Assembly: GCF_000761155.1 (NCBI RefSeq)
Contig: NZ_CP009533.1
Coordinates: 930,001-994,000 of the forward strand
Reading direction: 5' to 3'
Source: Pseudomonas rhizosphaerae
Lineage (GTDB): Bacteria > Pseudomonadota > Gammaproteobacteria > Pseudomonadales > Pseudomonadaceae
Length of the DNA: 64,000 bases
Part shown: positions 47,618 to 56,881 of the stretch, one piece after another
Numbering within the stretch: position 1 is the first letter of the stretch
Layout of the letters: every line of letters begins with the position of its first letter
The notes under the pieces: generated by a model
The model's database searches: none
Told to the model about the DNA's origin: nothing
The model's input: the letters and a program-made list of their open reading frames with translations, nothing else
Program-made: the position numbers and the translations under genes

Positions 47618-48199
47618 TCAGCGGTACAAACGATGAAACCCCGGTGGATGGCTTCGGGCGGTATCGATGGAAATGGGCTGGCCGCGCTTCAGCCAGGCGT
47701 CCACGGTCTGGCCGAAGCTGTGTTCGGTGCAGTCGCGCAGTAACATCAGCGGAATCTGGAGATGGCGCGCCACCGCCCGCGCGCTGTCCCGTTCCTGTTG
47801 CTGGAACACCTCCACTTCGGTCGCCGACGCATGACTGGCCGGCAGGCGCTGGAGCACCGTCCACGGCTCGCTCTCCAGCAACACGATTGCACCCAGGGAA
47901 AGCCGCTCGAAGGCGGCCAGATCAATGCCCAGCGCGCGAGGGCGCTTGCCCATCAACACAACGTTGCCTTCCAGCAACATCGACTTGCCGGTGGCGGCGA
48001 TGCTGGTCAGGGCCAGTTCGAGAGCCTGGCGATTCCGGTCGCGGTTGGTCGCATAGCGATCATCGCTCCATTTCACACTGGCCAGCACCTGCCGCACCAA
48101 CCCCGTCGCACTGCTGTGCAACACGCCTCGCCGATGGGCGTAGTGCTCGCAATGCCAAGTCTTCCCTACGCCATGAATACCCGCTACCAGGATGATCAT
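47618..48199 (-). CDS. P-loop nucleotide kinase-like ATP-binding protein
   Basis: This 193-residue protein begins MIILVAGIHGVGKTWHCEHY, with a Walker A loop GIHGVGKT. Then SSATGLVRQVLASVKW and LLEGNVVLMGKR follow, and a late RDCTEHSFGQTVDAWL. It resembles small AAA_18/shikimate-kinase-like P-loop proteins. The substrate is unknown. A separate in-frame ATG two codons from a weak AGGG site sets the start at 48199. It stands alone between the Gly/Ser-rich protein and an empty 300-base gap. Confidence 0.65.
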   Translation of the reverse strand: MIILVAGIHGVGKTWHCEHYAHRRGVLHSSATGLVRQVLASVKWSDDRYATNRDRNRQALELALTSIAATGKSMLLEGNVVLMGKRPRALGIDLAAFERLSLGAIVLLESEPWTVLQRLPASHASATEVEVFQQQERDSARAVARHLQIPLMLLRDCTEHSFGQTVDAWLKRGQPISIDTARSHPPGFHRLYR

Positions 48200-48527
48200 G
48201 ATGGATGTCCCTATCAAGTGAGAGGTTATTACTAGACTGGACGGACTGCGGAAGCGTCAACCGAAGTGTCAGAAATTTCTGATTGATGCTGGAGATATTT
48301 CTTCTGGGATTGGCGTAACTTGCTGTTTGCGGGGGGAAAGCAAGGAGGCAAAAGCGCGGGGGCGAGGGCGTAGAGAACGCTGATCTGTACTGGTCGGTAC
48401 GGGCTATCTGTAGCTTGTTAACGCCTGATAAATGAGAAATGGCTTATAAAAGCGTTATGCCCTGGTACTCCTGTGATTGAAGGTGTACGCCGCCGCATCC
48501 ACTGCGGCCGACGTACACCTTCTCCAA
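48200..48527. other. Intergenic region with a hairpin beyond the NCS1 permease
   Basis: Bases 48480-48521 form an inverted repeat, AAGGTGTACG and CGTACACCTT with inner CCGCCGCA/TGCGGCCG arms. It is likely a terminator-like structure for the minus-strand permease gene. The remaining bases (48240-48420) show only an AT-rich, purine-rich stretch and no gene. Confidence 0.5.
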
Positions 48528-49967
48528 TCAGACCCCTGCCAGGCTCAACGAACGCACGTCTCGCCGCGCCAGCAGCCAATAGAAACCGCCACCCAGGAAG
48601 CAACCGGTGAACCAGGCGAAGTTGGCGATCGGCTTGAACCAAGGCACGAAGGTCACGACCACCCCGATCAGCGTCGCCGCCAGCAGCGCCTTGATTGCCA
48701 CCGGGTTGAAGCCGTTGCTGTACCAGTAGCGCCCGCTCGGTGAGTCATCGAACAGCGCCGCCACGTCGATCCGCTGCTGCTTGATGCAGTAGTAGTCCAC
48801 CAGCAGGATCCCGAACAGTGGGCCGATGAAAGTCGCCAGCACGTCGAGGGTGTAGTGGATCACTTCGGGGTTGTTGAACAGGTTCCAGGGGGTGATGAAG
48901 ATCGACGCCACCGCGGCAATCATCCCGCCCGCACGCCAGCTGATCTTGCTCGGCGCGCAGTTGGCGAAGTCGAAGGCCGGCGAGACGAAGTTGGCGACGA
49001 TATTGATGCCGATCGTTGCCGTGACGAACGCGAATGCGCCCAATAGCACCGCAACGTCGTTGTCGATGCGCGCTACCGTCGCGATGGGGTCGTGAAGCAT
49101 TTCGCCGAACACGGGCAAGGTGCCCGATACGATCACCACAGTGACCAGCGAAAACGCCAGGAAATTGACCGGCAAGCCCCAGAAGTTGCCGCGCCGCACA
49201 TCCGCCATGGTCCGGCAATAACGGCTGAAATCGCCAAAGTTCAGGGTCGGACCGGAGAAGTACGACACCACCAGGGCGGTCGCCATCACCACCTGGCCAA
49301 AGGCTTCCCAGCCGCTCAGGGATTTTTCCGCAAGGGTAAAGCTGATGTTGCTCCAGCCCGCTTTCCAGACGATCCAACCGGCGAGAATGAACATCGCTGC
49401 GTAGACCACCGGCCCGGCCCAGTCGATGAAGCGCCGGATCGAGTCCATGCCGGTCCAGAACACCGCTGCCTGCACCGCCCACAAGAACAGGAAGCCCATC
49501 CAGCCCAGGTACGACAAGCCCGCAAACTGCACCTGTGCGTAGCTTTCCATGCCAGGGAAGAAGCGCAACACCACGATGATCAGCGCGCTGGAGGCCAGGT
49601 ACGTCTGCACGCCGTACCAGGCGACCGCGATCAGGCCGCGGATCACCGCCGGAATGTTCGCGCCGAACACGCCGAAGGCCAGTCGGCAGATGACCGGGTA
49701 CGGTACAGCGGCCTGCTGGCTGGGCTTGGCGACCAGATTGGCGATCACCTGAATGATCCCGATGCCCACCAGCAGCGCGATCAGCACCTGCCAACTGGCC
49801 AGGCCCAGGGCGAACAGGCTGGCAGCGAACACATAGCCGCCGACGCTGTGCACATCGCTCATCCAGAAGGCGAAGATGTTGTACCAGTTCCACTTCTGCG
49901 CCACCGGGCCCAGGTCTTCGTTGTACAAGCGAGGGCTGTAGCCCTTGGGAAGGTCGGGATTGTTCAC
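48528..49967 (-). CDS. NCS1-family nucleobase/hydantoin:cation symporter
   Basis: This 479-residue, twelve-span protein of PF02133 has SPRLYNEDLGPVAQKWNWYN and FWMSDVHSVGGYVFAASLF at the N terminus, as in Mhp1-like carriers. WNLFNNPEVIHYTLDVLATFIGP lies late. A racemase and GntR regulator diverge from it, so hydantoin, allantoin or a related ureide is a good guess. The start is set at GTG 49967 with GGAG seven bases upstream. An in-frame ATG at 50006 would add 13 residues but has no ribosome site. Confidence 0.82.
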   Translation of the reverse strand: MNNPDLPKGYSPRLYNEDLGPVAQKWNWYNIFAFWMSDVHSVGGYVFAASLFALGLASWQVLIALLVGIGIIQVIANLVAKPSQQAAVPYPVICRLAFGVFGANIPAVIRGLIAVAWYGVQTYLASSALIIVVLRFFPGMESYAQVQFAGLSYLGWMGFLFLWAVQAAVFWTGMDSIRRFIDWAGPVVYAAMFILAGWIVWKAGWSNISFTLAEKSLSGWEAFGQVVMATALVVSYFSGPTLNFGDFSRYCRTMADVRRGNFWGLPVNFLAFSLVTVVIVSGTLPVFGEMLHDPIATVARIDNDVAVLLGAFAFVTATIGINIVANFVSPAFDFANCAPSKISWRAGGMIAAVASIFITPWNLFNNPEVIHYTLDVLATFIGPLFGILLVDYYCIKQQRIDVAALFDDSPSGRYWYSNGFNPVAIKALLAATLIGVVVTFVPWFKPIANFAWFTGCFLGGGFYWLLARRDVRSLSLAGV

Positions 49968-50022
49968 GCACACGCTCCAGGGTCGTGGCCGTTCCGGGCA
50001 TTGCATACGGAGATCGGCAGGG

Positions 50023-50033
50023 TTGTATACGAT
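50023..50033. promoter_or_regulatory. Operator-like site TTGTATACGAT in permease promoter
   Basis: The 11-mer with a GTATAC centre is of the type bound by GntR/FCD regulators. The same 11-mer is at 50234-50244 upstream of the regulator gene itself. It lies 56 bases upstream of the permease start. Confidence 0.65.
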
Positions 50034-50233
50034 CTGCCGAGCAGGATGCGTGCCAGAGAGTATCGAGGCCTTAGGCAACGGGGTGTGTAGCCATAATCTG
50101 GCCGGTGCAAGACTGTCCGCAAGACTATGTGAGCGCCTCTTTTAGCGCATCTAAACGCTGCCGAGACCCGTGTTGGTGCAGCGGCAATGCTTCCCATACG
50201 TTGCAAGACGAGCGTTGGCCAAGGCCGGCCTCT

Positions 50234-50244
50234 TTGTATACGAT
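50234..50244. promoter_or_regulatory. Operator-like site TTGTATACGAT in GntR promoter
   Basis: Second copy of the 11-mer, 31 bases upstream of the GntR start codon, suggesting autoregulation. Confidence 0.65.
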
Positions 50245-50274
50245 TGTCCCCGTGTGATCCCAGGAACCGATTCC

Positions 50275-50988
50275 GTGAACTCTCGTCTTTTTCTTGCCAA
50301 CAGCGTTGATGGTGCGACTGCGACCAGCCGCGACGAGCACATTTATCAGGAGATTCTCGACGCTATCGTCGAGCGTCGCTTGCAGCCCGGCGTGCGCCTT
50401 CCTGAAGATGCCTTGGCCGAGGTGTTCAACGTCAGCCGCACGGGCATTCGCAAGGCCTTGCAGCGGTTGGCGCTGGAACGGCTGGTCACCTTGCGTGCGA
50501 ACCGCGGCGCGGAAGTGGCGCACCCCAGTGCCAAGGAGGCCCAGGACGTGTTCGCCGCTCGGCAACTGATCGAGCCTGCGCTGATGCCGACCGTGGTCGC
50601 CCATGCCACGGCCGAGCATTTCAAGCAACTGCGCGAGCTGGCCGAACAGGAGCAGCAGGCGCAACGCCAAGGCAGGCACAGCCATGCCATTCAGCTGTCG
50701 GCGCGCTTTCACGTGCAGCTCTCGGTGGCCGCCGACAACCAGGTGCTCAGTGAGCAGATCGCCCAGTTGACTACCCGCTCTTCATTGATCATCGCGGTGT
50801 ACGGCTCGCGCCACAGCGTCGGCTGCGATTGCGGCGAGCATGGCGAGTTGATCGAACTGCTGGAACGCGGGGAGGGCGCCCAGGCGTCGAACTGGATGGC
50901 CCGGCATCTGGCGAGCATTCGCGCCAGCCTTCAGCTGGACGCCAAGCCCATGGCCGAACCCGACTTCAAATCTATCTTCAAGCGCTAA
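50275..50988 (+). CDS. GntR/FCD-family transcriptional regulator
   Basis: This 237-residue protein has an N-terminal winged HTH ([20 protein letters not shown], then [20 protein letters not shown]). The all-helical FCD domain has conserved Asp/His positions ([25 protein letters not shown]). FCD domains bind metal and small carboxylates or ureides. It is the first gene of a pair with the racemase, 19 bases apart, and divergent from the permease. The start is GTG 50275 with AGGA upstream. Confidence 0.85.
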   Translation: MNSRLFLANSVDGATATSRDEHIYQEILDAIVERRLQPGVRLPEDALAEVFNVSRTGIRKALQRLALERLVTLRANRGAEVAHPSAKEAQDVFAARQLIEPALMPTVVAHATAEHFKQLRELAEQEQQAQRQGRHSHAIQLSARFHVQLSVAADNQVLSEQIAQLTTRSSLIIAVYGSRHSVGCDCGEHGELIELLERGEGAQASNWMARHLASIRASLQLDAKPMAEPDFKSIFKR

Positions 50989-51007
50989 TGCAGCCGTCGA
51001 GTCCCGT

Positions 51008-51742
51008 ATGAAAGTTCAGGTCATCAACCCCAACACCAGCCAGTCCATGACCGCCAGCATCGGCCGCGCAGCGCGTGCCGCCGCCGGCCCCGACACGCAG
51101 GTCATCGCCTGTTGCCCAGACGATGGCCCGGAATCTATCGAAGGCCACTTCGATGAAGCCATCGCCGCCGTGGGTGTGCTGGAAGAAGTGCGCAAGGGCG
51201 TAGCCGCCGGTTACGACGCGCACATCATCGCCTGCTTCGGCGACCCCGGCCTGCTGGCCGCCCGCGAGCTGGCACGCGGCCCGGTGATCGGCATCGCCGA
51301 AGCCGCCTTCCATGTCGCCAGCCTGCTGTGCACCCGCTTCGCCGTGGTCACCACGCTCACCCGCACACGCATCATCGCCGAGCACCTGCTGCGCAACTAC
51401 GGCATGGCCGAGCATTGCACCTCGGTACGCTGCGTCGACATCGCCGTGCTGGAACTTGAAACCCTGGGCGACGATGCATTGGTCGAGCGCATTGCCGAAC
51501 AGGCCCTGCAAGCCCGTGACCACGAAGGCGCCGGCGCCATCGTGCTGGGATGCGGCGGTATGGCGGACCTGCCAGCGCGGGTCAGCGAACGCGTCGGCCT
51601 GCCCGTGATCGATGGCGTGGCCGCAGCGGTGAAGCTGGCGCAAGTGTTGGTGGAAATGGGATTGGGGACGAGCAAGCACGGGGATCTGGCGTATCCGCTG
51701 GCGAAGCGGTTCAGTGGACGGTTTGGGCATTTTGGGGGGTGA
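51008..51742 (+). CDS. Asp/Glu/hydantoin racemase family protein
   Basis: This 244-residue protein has the two catalytic cysteines of the family: Cys76 in IIACFGDPG and Cys182 in IVLGCGGMAD. The N-terminal PNTSQSMT is characteristic of hydantoin/allantoin racemases. It interconverts enantiomers of 5-substituted hydantoins or allantoin. No hydantoinase, carbamoylase or allantoinase is visible in the window, so the degradation genes must lie elsewhere. Confidence 0.83.
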   Translation: MKVQVINPNTSQSMTASIGRAARAAAGPDTQVIACCPDDGPESIEGHFDEAIAAVGVLEEVRKGVAAGYDAHIIACFGDPGLLAARELARGPVIGIAEAAFHVASLLCTRFAVVTTLTRTRIIAEHLLRNYGMAEHCTSVRCVDIAVLELETLGDDALVERIAEQALQARDHEGAGAIVLGCGGMADLPARVSERVGLPVIDGVAAAVKLAQVLVEMGLGTSKHGDLAYPLAKRFSGRFGHFGG

Positions 51743-51799
51743 GGCGGTTTGCCCGAAGCGGAATCAGTGAGAACACGCACACAGAAGATTCGCGTCTAG

Positions 51800-52765
51800 T
51801 CACGCTTCAGTTGCCACTGCAACGTGCAACATCTTCTCAAGTGCTGTTCTCACGTCGTTTTTGCTTTGCTCGGTCACGGCCCCCGGGTACTGATCGAACA
51901 TATGAGGCACGCCTGGGTAGACGTGCATCTCCACCGGAACGCCGGATCGTGACAATTTCACACCGAATTCCACGTTTTCTTCCAAAAACAGATCCAGCGC
52001 GCCAACACCGATGAAGCTCGGTGGAAGGCCCTCGAGATGGGGCGCGAGCGAAGGAGACAATAAATACGCTCGTTCATCATTGGCCTCGTATCCCCCTTGC
52101 ATGCACTGCCAACAGAAATGGTTCGCCGCTCGCGACCAACTCAGCCTGCCTGTCGTCAGGTTATTCATGGTCGATGAGGCAGATCCCGTTCGATGATCGA
52201 GCATGGGGTAAATCATCACCAGACCTGCAGCCTTGCGTTGCTCCCTGTCTCTTGCCAACAGCGCCAGAGCGGCAGCGAGCCCGCCCCCGGCGCTGTGGCC
52301 CATGATGACTATTCTATGTTCGTCTATGCCTTGGGAAGCCGAGTTGAGACGCATCCAGGTCAGTGCCCTGTAGCAATCCTCGAGGGGCGCCGGGAAAGGA
52401 TGTTCCGGCGCCAGGCGATAGTCGACTGCAACCACGACGACCTTTAGATCGTCGGCAAGGCCGGCCAGATAGCCGTCCGCCATCTCCGGACAACCCAGAA
52501 CGAAGCCACCCCCGTGGATATACAGAATCGCCGGCAATGGTGGGTTTTGGGTCGGTCTGGATCTTGGTCGATGAATGCACAAGCGCACCGGTGGACAGGC
52601 ACCATCACCCTCGGTCCATTGTTGCTGGCCGTGAGTCGTGTCGGCTGAGGGATAGTCGTTGTGGATGTGATCCCGGATGCTTGCAAGGGTTTCTCGAGTC
52701 CACAGCCTGGTGGGCTCGGTCAGGAACAATTCATAGGACGGATCAAGGAGCCTATCGGTGTACAT
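51800..52765 (-). CDS. HSL-family alpha/beta hydrolase (esterase)
   Basis: This 321-residue enzyme has the oxyanion motif HGGG at residues 84-87 (YIHGGGFVLG). The nucleophile is Ser158 in GHSAGGG. The acid is probably Asp in GVGALDLFLEEN and the His is in GVPHMFDQYPG. VVAVDYRLAPEHPFPAPLEDCYRAL is typical of the hormone-sensitive-lipase group. AAGGAACAGCCTG precedes ATG 52765. It is the last gene of the SDR-MFS-transketolase operon; it may open an ester or lactone before or after import. Confidence 0.85.
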   Translation of the reverse strand: MYTDRLLDPSYELFLTEPTRLWTRETLASIRDHIHNDYPSADTTHGQQQWTEGDGACPPVRLCIHRPRSRPTQNPPLPAILYIHGGGFVLGCPEMADGYLAGLADDLKVVVVAVDYRLAPEHPFPAPLEDCYRALTWMRLNSASQGIDEHRIVIMGHSAGGGLAAALALLARDREQRKAAGLVMIYPMLDHRTGSASSTMNNLTTGRLSWSRAANHFCWQCMQGGYEANDERAYLLSPSLAPHLEGLPPSFIGVGALDLFLEENVEFGVKLSRSGVPVEMHVYPGVPHMFDQYPGAVTEQSKNDVRTALEKMLHVAVATEA

Positions 52766-52814
52766 CAGGCTGTTCCTTCTCGGCATCGGGGGCACGCAGC
52801 CCCCGGGGAACGAT

Positions 52815-53837
52815 TCAAAGCCAGCCCTTGATCTGGGCGCATACGGCCTGGGTTGAAATGCCGTAACGATCGTGCAGCGTAGGCAGAGCACCAGCGTCGA
52901 GAAAGGCGTCGGGCAATGCAATTTGCCGGAATGCAGGCGTGACACCGTTTCGCAGCAGCACAGTCGCCACTGCTTCACCCAGACCACCAATGATCGAATG
53001 GTTCTCTGCCGCCACGACCAGCCTGCCTGGCTTTCGAGCTTCCGCCAGAATGGTTTGCTCGTCCAGTGGCTTGATGGTGGGCACGTGAAGTACAGCCACA
53101 TCGATGCCATCGGCTTGAAGTGCCTTGGCGGCCTCCAAGGCCCGCATGGTCATCAAGCCGGTCGAGATGATCAGCACGTCATTGCCTGTGCGCAGGGTCT
53201 TGGCTTTTCCAATCTCGAAGGTGTAGCCATATTCGTCCAGTACCAGCGGAACGTTGCCGCGCAGCAGACGCATGTACACCGGCCCGTTGTGAGCGGCGAT
53301 GGCGGGAACGGCCTGCTCGATTTCGAGCGCATCGCAGGGGTCGACAATCATCAGATTCGGCATCGCGCGGAAGATGGCCAAATCATCGGTGGCTTGGTGG
53401 CTGGGCCCATAGCCGGTCGTCAACCCCGGCAACCCGCAGACGATCTTTACGTTGAGATTTTCTTCGGCGATGGCCATGCAGATGAAATCATAGGCACGGC
53501 GCGAGGCGAACACTGCATAGGTAGTGGCAAAGGGAACGAAGCCTTCGCGGGCCATGCCTGCAGCGGCACTCATCAGCAGCTGTTCAGCCATGCCCATCTG
53601 GTAGAACCGGTCGGGATGCGCCTGGGCGAAGATATGCAGATCGGTGTATTTGGCCAGGTCGGCGGAAAGTCCGACGATATCCTGCCGCTCTGCAGCCAGG
53701 GCCGCCAGTGCATGGCCAAAAGGCGCCGATCGGGTTGCCTGGCCTTCAGAAGCAATCGACGCAATCATTGCAGAGGTCGTGAGTTTCTTCTTGGCGGCCG
53801 CTGGAGCCTGGGCTGCGTCGTTCTTCAAGTCGTTCAT
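52815..53837 (-). CDS. Split transketolase, C-terminal (pyrimidine-binding) subunit
   Basis: This 340-residue protein is the second half of a transketolase. The pyrimidine-binding domain holds FYQMGMAEQLLMSAAAGMA (with the cofactor-activating Glu), then GLTTGYGPSHQATDDLAIFR and the transketolase C domain GNDVLIISTGLMTMRAL. Its ATG overlaps the stop of the N-terminal subunit (ATGA). A 40-residue Ala/Lys-rich N-terminal tail precedes the domain. Together the two move a C2 ketol unit using thiamine diphosphate. The acceptor and donor cannot be read from sequence. Confidence 0.88.
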   Translation of the reverse strand: MNDLKNDAAQAPAAAKKKLTTSAMIASIASEGQATRSAPFGHALAALAAERQDIVGLSADLAKYTDLHIFAQAHPDRFYQMGMAEQLLMSAAAGMAREGFVPFATTYAVFASRRAYDFICMAIAEENLNVKIVCGLPGLTTGYGPSHQATDDLAIFRAMPNLMIVDPCDALEIEQAVPAIAAHNGPVYMRLLRGNVPLVLDEYGYTFEIGKAKTLRTGNDVLIISTGLMTMRALEAAKALQADGIDVAVLHVPTIKPLDEQTILAEARKPGRLVVAAENHSIIGGLGEAVATVLLRNGVTPAFRQIALPDAFLDAGALPTLHDRYGISTQAVCAQIKGWL

Positions 53838-54682
53838 ACGGTGTCCCCTTCTTCGAGGTGGTTCAAGGCCAGGTTCCACTCATGCTCGTCCACGCGAATG
53901 AAATGGGCCTTCTCCCGGGTTTCAAGAAACGGCACGCCTCTGCCCATTTTGGTATCGCAGATGATCACTCGCGGCTGCGTTCCGCCATGACTGCGCGCGG
54001 CATCGAAAGCCTCGACCAGCGCGTCCAGATCATTGCCATCCACGCGCTGCGTGAACCAGCCAAACGCCTGCCAACGGTCAACGATGGGTTCGAAGGCCAG
54101 CACCTCGCTGGAGCGGCCATCCGCTTGTTGATTGTTGACGTCCACGATGGCGATCAGATTGTCGAGCTTCCAGTGAGAAGCAGACATCACCGCTTCCCAG
54201 GTCGACCCTTCGTTCAACTCACCGTCGGACAGCAGATTGTAGACGAACGAGTCGGAACCTTTGCGCTTGAGCCCCAGGCACGCACCAACAGCAATGCCCA
54301 GGCCCTGGCCCAGCGAGCCGCCGGTGATTTCCATCCCCGGGGTGTAGGTTGCCATCCCGGACATCGGCAGGCGGCTGTCATCGGAACCGTAAGTTTCGAG
54401 CTCGTCCAGCGGGACGATTTCCGCTTCGATCAGTGCCGCATACAGCGCAATGGCGTAGTGGCCAATGGAGAGATAGAAGCGGTCACGCTGTTCCCATTCG
54501 GGGTCATGGGGCTTGTAATTCAGCGCGTGAAAGTAGGCCACAGCGAGCAAGTCAGCAGCTCCCAGCGCCTGACCGACGTAGCCTTGGCCTTGAACCTGGC
54601 CCATGCGCAGCGCATGACGGCGAATATTGAGGGCACGTTGTGCCAGTGATGTTTCTGAAACAGCGGGCGAAATAGCAGTCAT
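53834..54682 (-). CDS. Split transketolase, N-terminal (TPP diphosphate-binding) subunit
   Basis: This 282-residue protein contains the ThDP motif LLSDGELNEGSTWEA ending in VDVNNQQADG (GDG-X-NN type, with Ser in place of the first Gly). An early block has RDRFYLSIGHYAIALYAAL with the catalytic His, and GSLGQGLGIAVGACLGLKRK. It needs the adjacent C-terminal subunit. Split transketolases are usual for archaea and for accessory sugar pathways rather than the housekeeping TktA. The gap to the MFS gene is 18 bases. Confidence 0.88.
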   Translation of the reverse strand: MTAISPAVSETSLAQRALNIRRHALRMGQVQGQGYVGQALGAADLLAVAYFHALNYKPHDPEWEQRDRFYLSIGHYAIALYAALIEAEIVPLDELETYGSDDSRLPMSGMATYTPGMEITGGSLGQGLGIAVGACLGLKRKGSDSFVYNLLSDGELNEGSTWEAVMSASHWKLDNLIAIVDVNNQQADGRSSEVLAFEPIVDRWQAFGWFTQRVDGNDLDALVEAFDAARSHGGTQPRVIICDTKMGRGVPFLETREKAHFIRVDEHEWNLALNHLEEGDTV

Positions 54683-54700
54683 TCCAAGTACTCCGTGGAC

Positions 54701-56002
54701 TCAACGATTGACCGAAGCGGCGGGGATTCGCAGTACCAGGCAGGCACCGATGCACAGCACGCCGGTGATGAGGTACATCCCTATCGCGCTCGATCCGGTC
54801 GTAGTGGTAATCCAGCCAATCAAGTAGGGCGAGCAGAAGCCGGCGAGGTTGGCGAAGCTGTTGATGCCGGCGATCCCCGCAGCGGCTGAGACCCCGCCCA
54901 GCAGTGTGGTCGGTAGCATCCAGAACAAGGAAGAGGCAGACAGAACGCCTGCAGCCGCCAGGCAGAGGCTCAGGACAGAGAAGACCAGGTTGGCGCCGAA
55001 GATGGCTGCCAACGTAAGACCCAAGGCCCCGGCGATCATGGGTGCAATCAGGTGCCACCGACGTTCGCGGTGCTTGTCGCCACTTCGGCCCATCAGCAAC
55101 ATGGCCACGATGGCGCACATGTAAGGCAGGCTGGTGACCAGGCCAATGTGTAGCGGGTCGGAAACCCCGGCGTTGCGAATCAAGGTCGGTAGCCAGAAGG
55201 TGATCGCGTATTGACCCATCACGACACAGAAGTAGATGCAGGCGAGCATCCACAGGCGACGATCGCGCAGGAAGTCGCGGACCGAACCGTGAGTGACCTT
55301 ACGGCTGTTGTCTTCCGCCAATTCCTTGGTCACCAGCTCCTTTTCTTCATCGGTAAGCCAGGTGGCCTGGTGTACACCATCCTTCAGATACGCCAGTACG
55401 AAGAAGCCAACGATCACCGTAGGTATCGCTTCAATGACGAACATCCACTGCCAGCCGGCCCATCCGTGAAAGCCTGCGAATTTGGCCATGATCAAGCCGG
55501 AAAGGGGTCCGCCGATCATTCCGGAAAGTGGAATCGCGATGAACCAGAGCACGGTCATCTTGGCTCGGCGATACGAGGGGAACCAGTAGGTCAGGTAGAG
55601 CAGCAACCCCGGCGCCAGGCCGGCTTCGGCGATGCCCAGCAGGAAGCGCAGCACATAGAACTGCCAGGCCGTTTCGACGAAGGCGAACAGGGCGGAGATA
55701 ATGCCCCACGAGATCATGATGCGGGCGATCCATCGACGCGCCCCCACTTTGTGAAGAATCAGATTGCTGGGCACTTCGCAGAGAAAATAGCCAAGAAAGA
55801 ACATGCCGGCACCGAGGCCGTACACAGTTTCACTCAGTGACAAGTCACTCATCATTTGCAGTTTGGCGAAGCCCACATTGACGCGATCCAGATAGGCACA
55901 CAGATAACAGAGCATCAAGAAAGGCATCAGCCGCCAGGCAGTTTTGCGATAAGCATTCGAGCGCACGGTCGAAACCGCTTCGAGCGTCATGGAAGTCATC
56001 AT
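54701..56002 (-). CDS. ACS-family MFS transporter (sugar acid/dicarboxylate type)
   Basis: This 433-residue, 12-span protein of the anion:cation symporter family has the signature MLCYLCAYLDRVNVGFAKLQ in the first span and GYFLCEVPSNLILHKVGARR. Then FLLGIAEAGLAPGLLLYLTY is typical of tartrate, galactonate and phthalate permeases. It most likely imports an organic anion. ATG 56002 and 55999 are both possible; GGA lies five bases before the first. It is second in the SDR-led operon. Confidence 0.85.
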   Translation of the reverse strand: MMTSMTLEAVSTVRSNAYRKTAWRLMPFLMLCYLCAYLDRVNVGFAKLQMMSDLSLSETVYGLGAGMFFLGYFLCEVPSNLILHKVGARRWIARIMISWGIISALFAFVETAWQFYVLRFLLGIAEAGLAPGLLLYLTYWFPSYRRAKMTVLWFIAIPLSGMIGGPLSGLIMAKFAGFHGWAGWQWMFVIEAIPTVIVGFFVLAYLKDGVHQATWLTDEEKELVTKELAEDNSRKVTHGSVRDFLRDRRLWMLACIYFCVVMGQYAITFWLPTLIRNAGVSDPLHIGLVTSLPYMCAIVAMLLMGRSGDKHRERRWHLIAPMIAGALGLTLAAIFGANLVFSVLSLCLAAAGVLSASSLFWMLPTTLLGGVSAAAGIAGINSFANLAGFCSPYLIGWITTTTGSSAIGMYLITGVLCIGACLVLRIPAASVNR

Positions 56003-56102
56003 GATTGTCCGATCTCTTGTTTTTATAGACGGCCAGGCGCTGTGGCCTGGCATGCCATCGATCTAGAACACCACGGGTCACTGGCGACCCGGTTACCGGC
56101 CC

Positions 56103-56852
56103 TCAGTGGATCAGCATGCCGCCATTGACATCCAGCGTGATGCCAGTGAGGTATGAAGACAGATCGCTGGCCAGAAACAGCGCAGCGTTGGCGACATCCT
56201 GAGCCGCGCCCAGGCGACCCAGCGGAATGCCGTCGATGATCGCGTGGCGACGCTCGTCTTGCATCAAGCCTCCCGTGATATCGGTATGAATCAGGCCGGG
56301 AGCGATGGAGTTGACACGGATATTGTCCGGACCGAATTCCCTGGCCATCGCTTTGCCAAGGCCCAATACGCCCGCCTTGGCGGCGCTGTAGTGCGGGCCA
56401 CCGAATATGCCGCCGCCACGTTGAGCCGATACTGAAGACATGCACACGATGCTGCCGGAAGCTTGGCTCTTCATGACCGGAATGACGGCTTGGGACATGA
56501 GCAAAGTGCCACGCAGGCTGACATCCAGCACCTTGTCGTAGTCCGAAGGGCGGATATCGAGGGTCTTGATCGGCTGGGTAATGCCTGCGTTGTTGACCAG
56601 AATGTCTATTCGCCCGAACTGCGCGATGACCTTGTCCACGGCCTGCTTGACCTGGTGTTCATCCGCGACGTTGGCGGCCAGACCCAGATGGCCTTCACCC
56701 AACGCCGAAGCGGCGTCGCGCGCGGCGGATTCATCGAGATCCACAATGACGACATGGGCACCCTGCTGGGCGAACGTGATGGCCGTGGCCCGGCCAATTC
56801 CGCGCTCAGATGCAGCACCCGTGATGATTGCGACTTTGCCTTGAAGAAGCAT
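56103..56852 (-). CDS. Classical short-chain dehydrogenase/reductase
   Basis: This 249-residue NAD(P)-dependent SDR has the nucleotide motif TGAASERGIGRA (residues 11-22), NNAG (87-90), and catalytic Ser140, Tyr155 and Lys159 (YSAAK). Asp38/Asp40 after the second strand suggest NAD preference. It probably oxidises a hydroxyl of the imported compound. The family cannot be narrowed further. It is the first gene of the operon. AGGA lies eight bases upstream of ATG 56852; the frame stays open further upstream without conserved sequence. Confidence 0.88.
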   Translation of the reverse strand: MLLQGKVAIITGAASERGIGRATAITFAQQGAHVVIVDLDESAARDAASALGEGHLGLAANVADEHQVKQAVDKVIAQFGRIDILVNNAGITQPIKTLDIRPSDYDKVLDVSLRGTLLMSQAVIPVMKSQASGSIVCMSSVSAQRGGGIFGGPHYSAAKAGVLGLGKAMAREFGPDNIRVNSIAPGLIHTDITGGLMQDERRHAIIDGIPLGRLGAAQDVANAALFLASDLSSYLTGITLDVNGGMLIH

Positions 56853-56881
56853 GGGGGAGTTCCTGTGATTGTTTTTATGAT

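Noticed and set aside
51743..51799. Second copy of the tRNA-Gly 3' end (att site) at the left edge of the accessory stretch
   Set aside because: Looked for the GAGGGAATCGAACCCTC sequence here and found none. The left boundary remains undefined.
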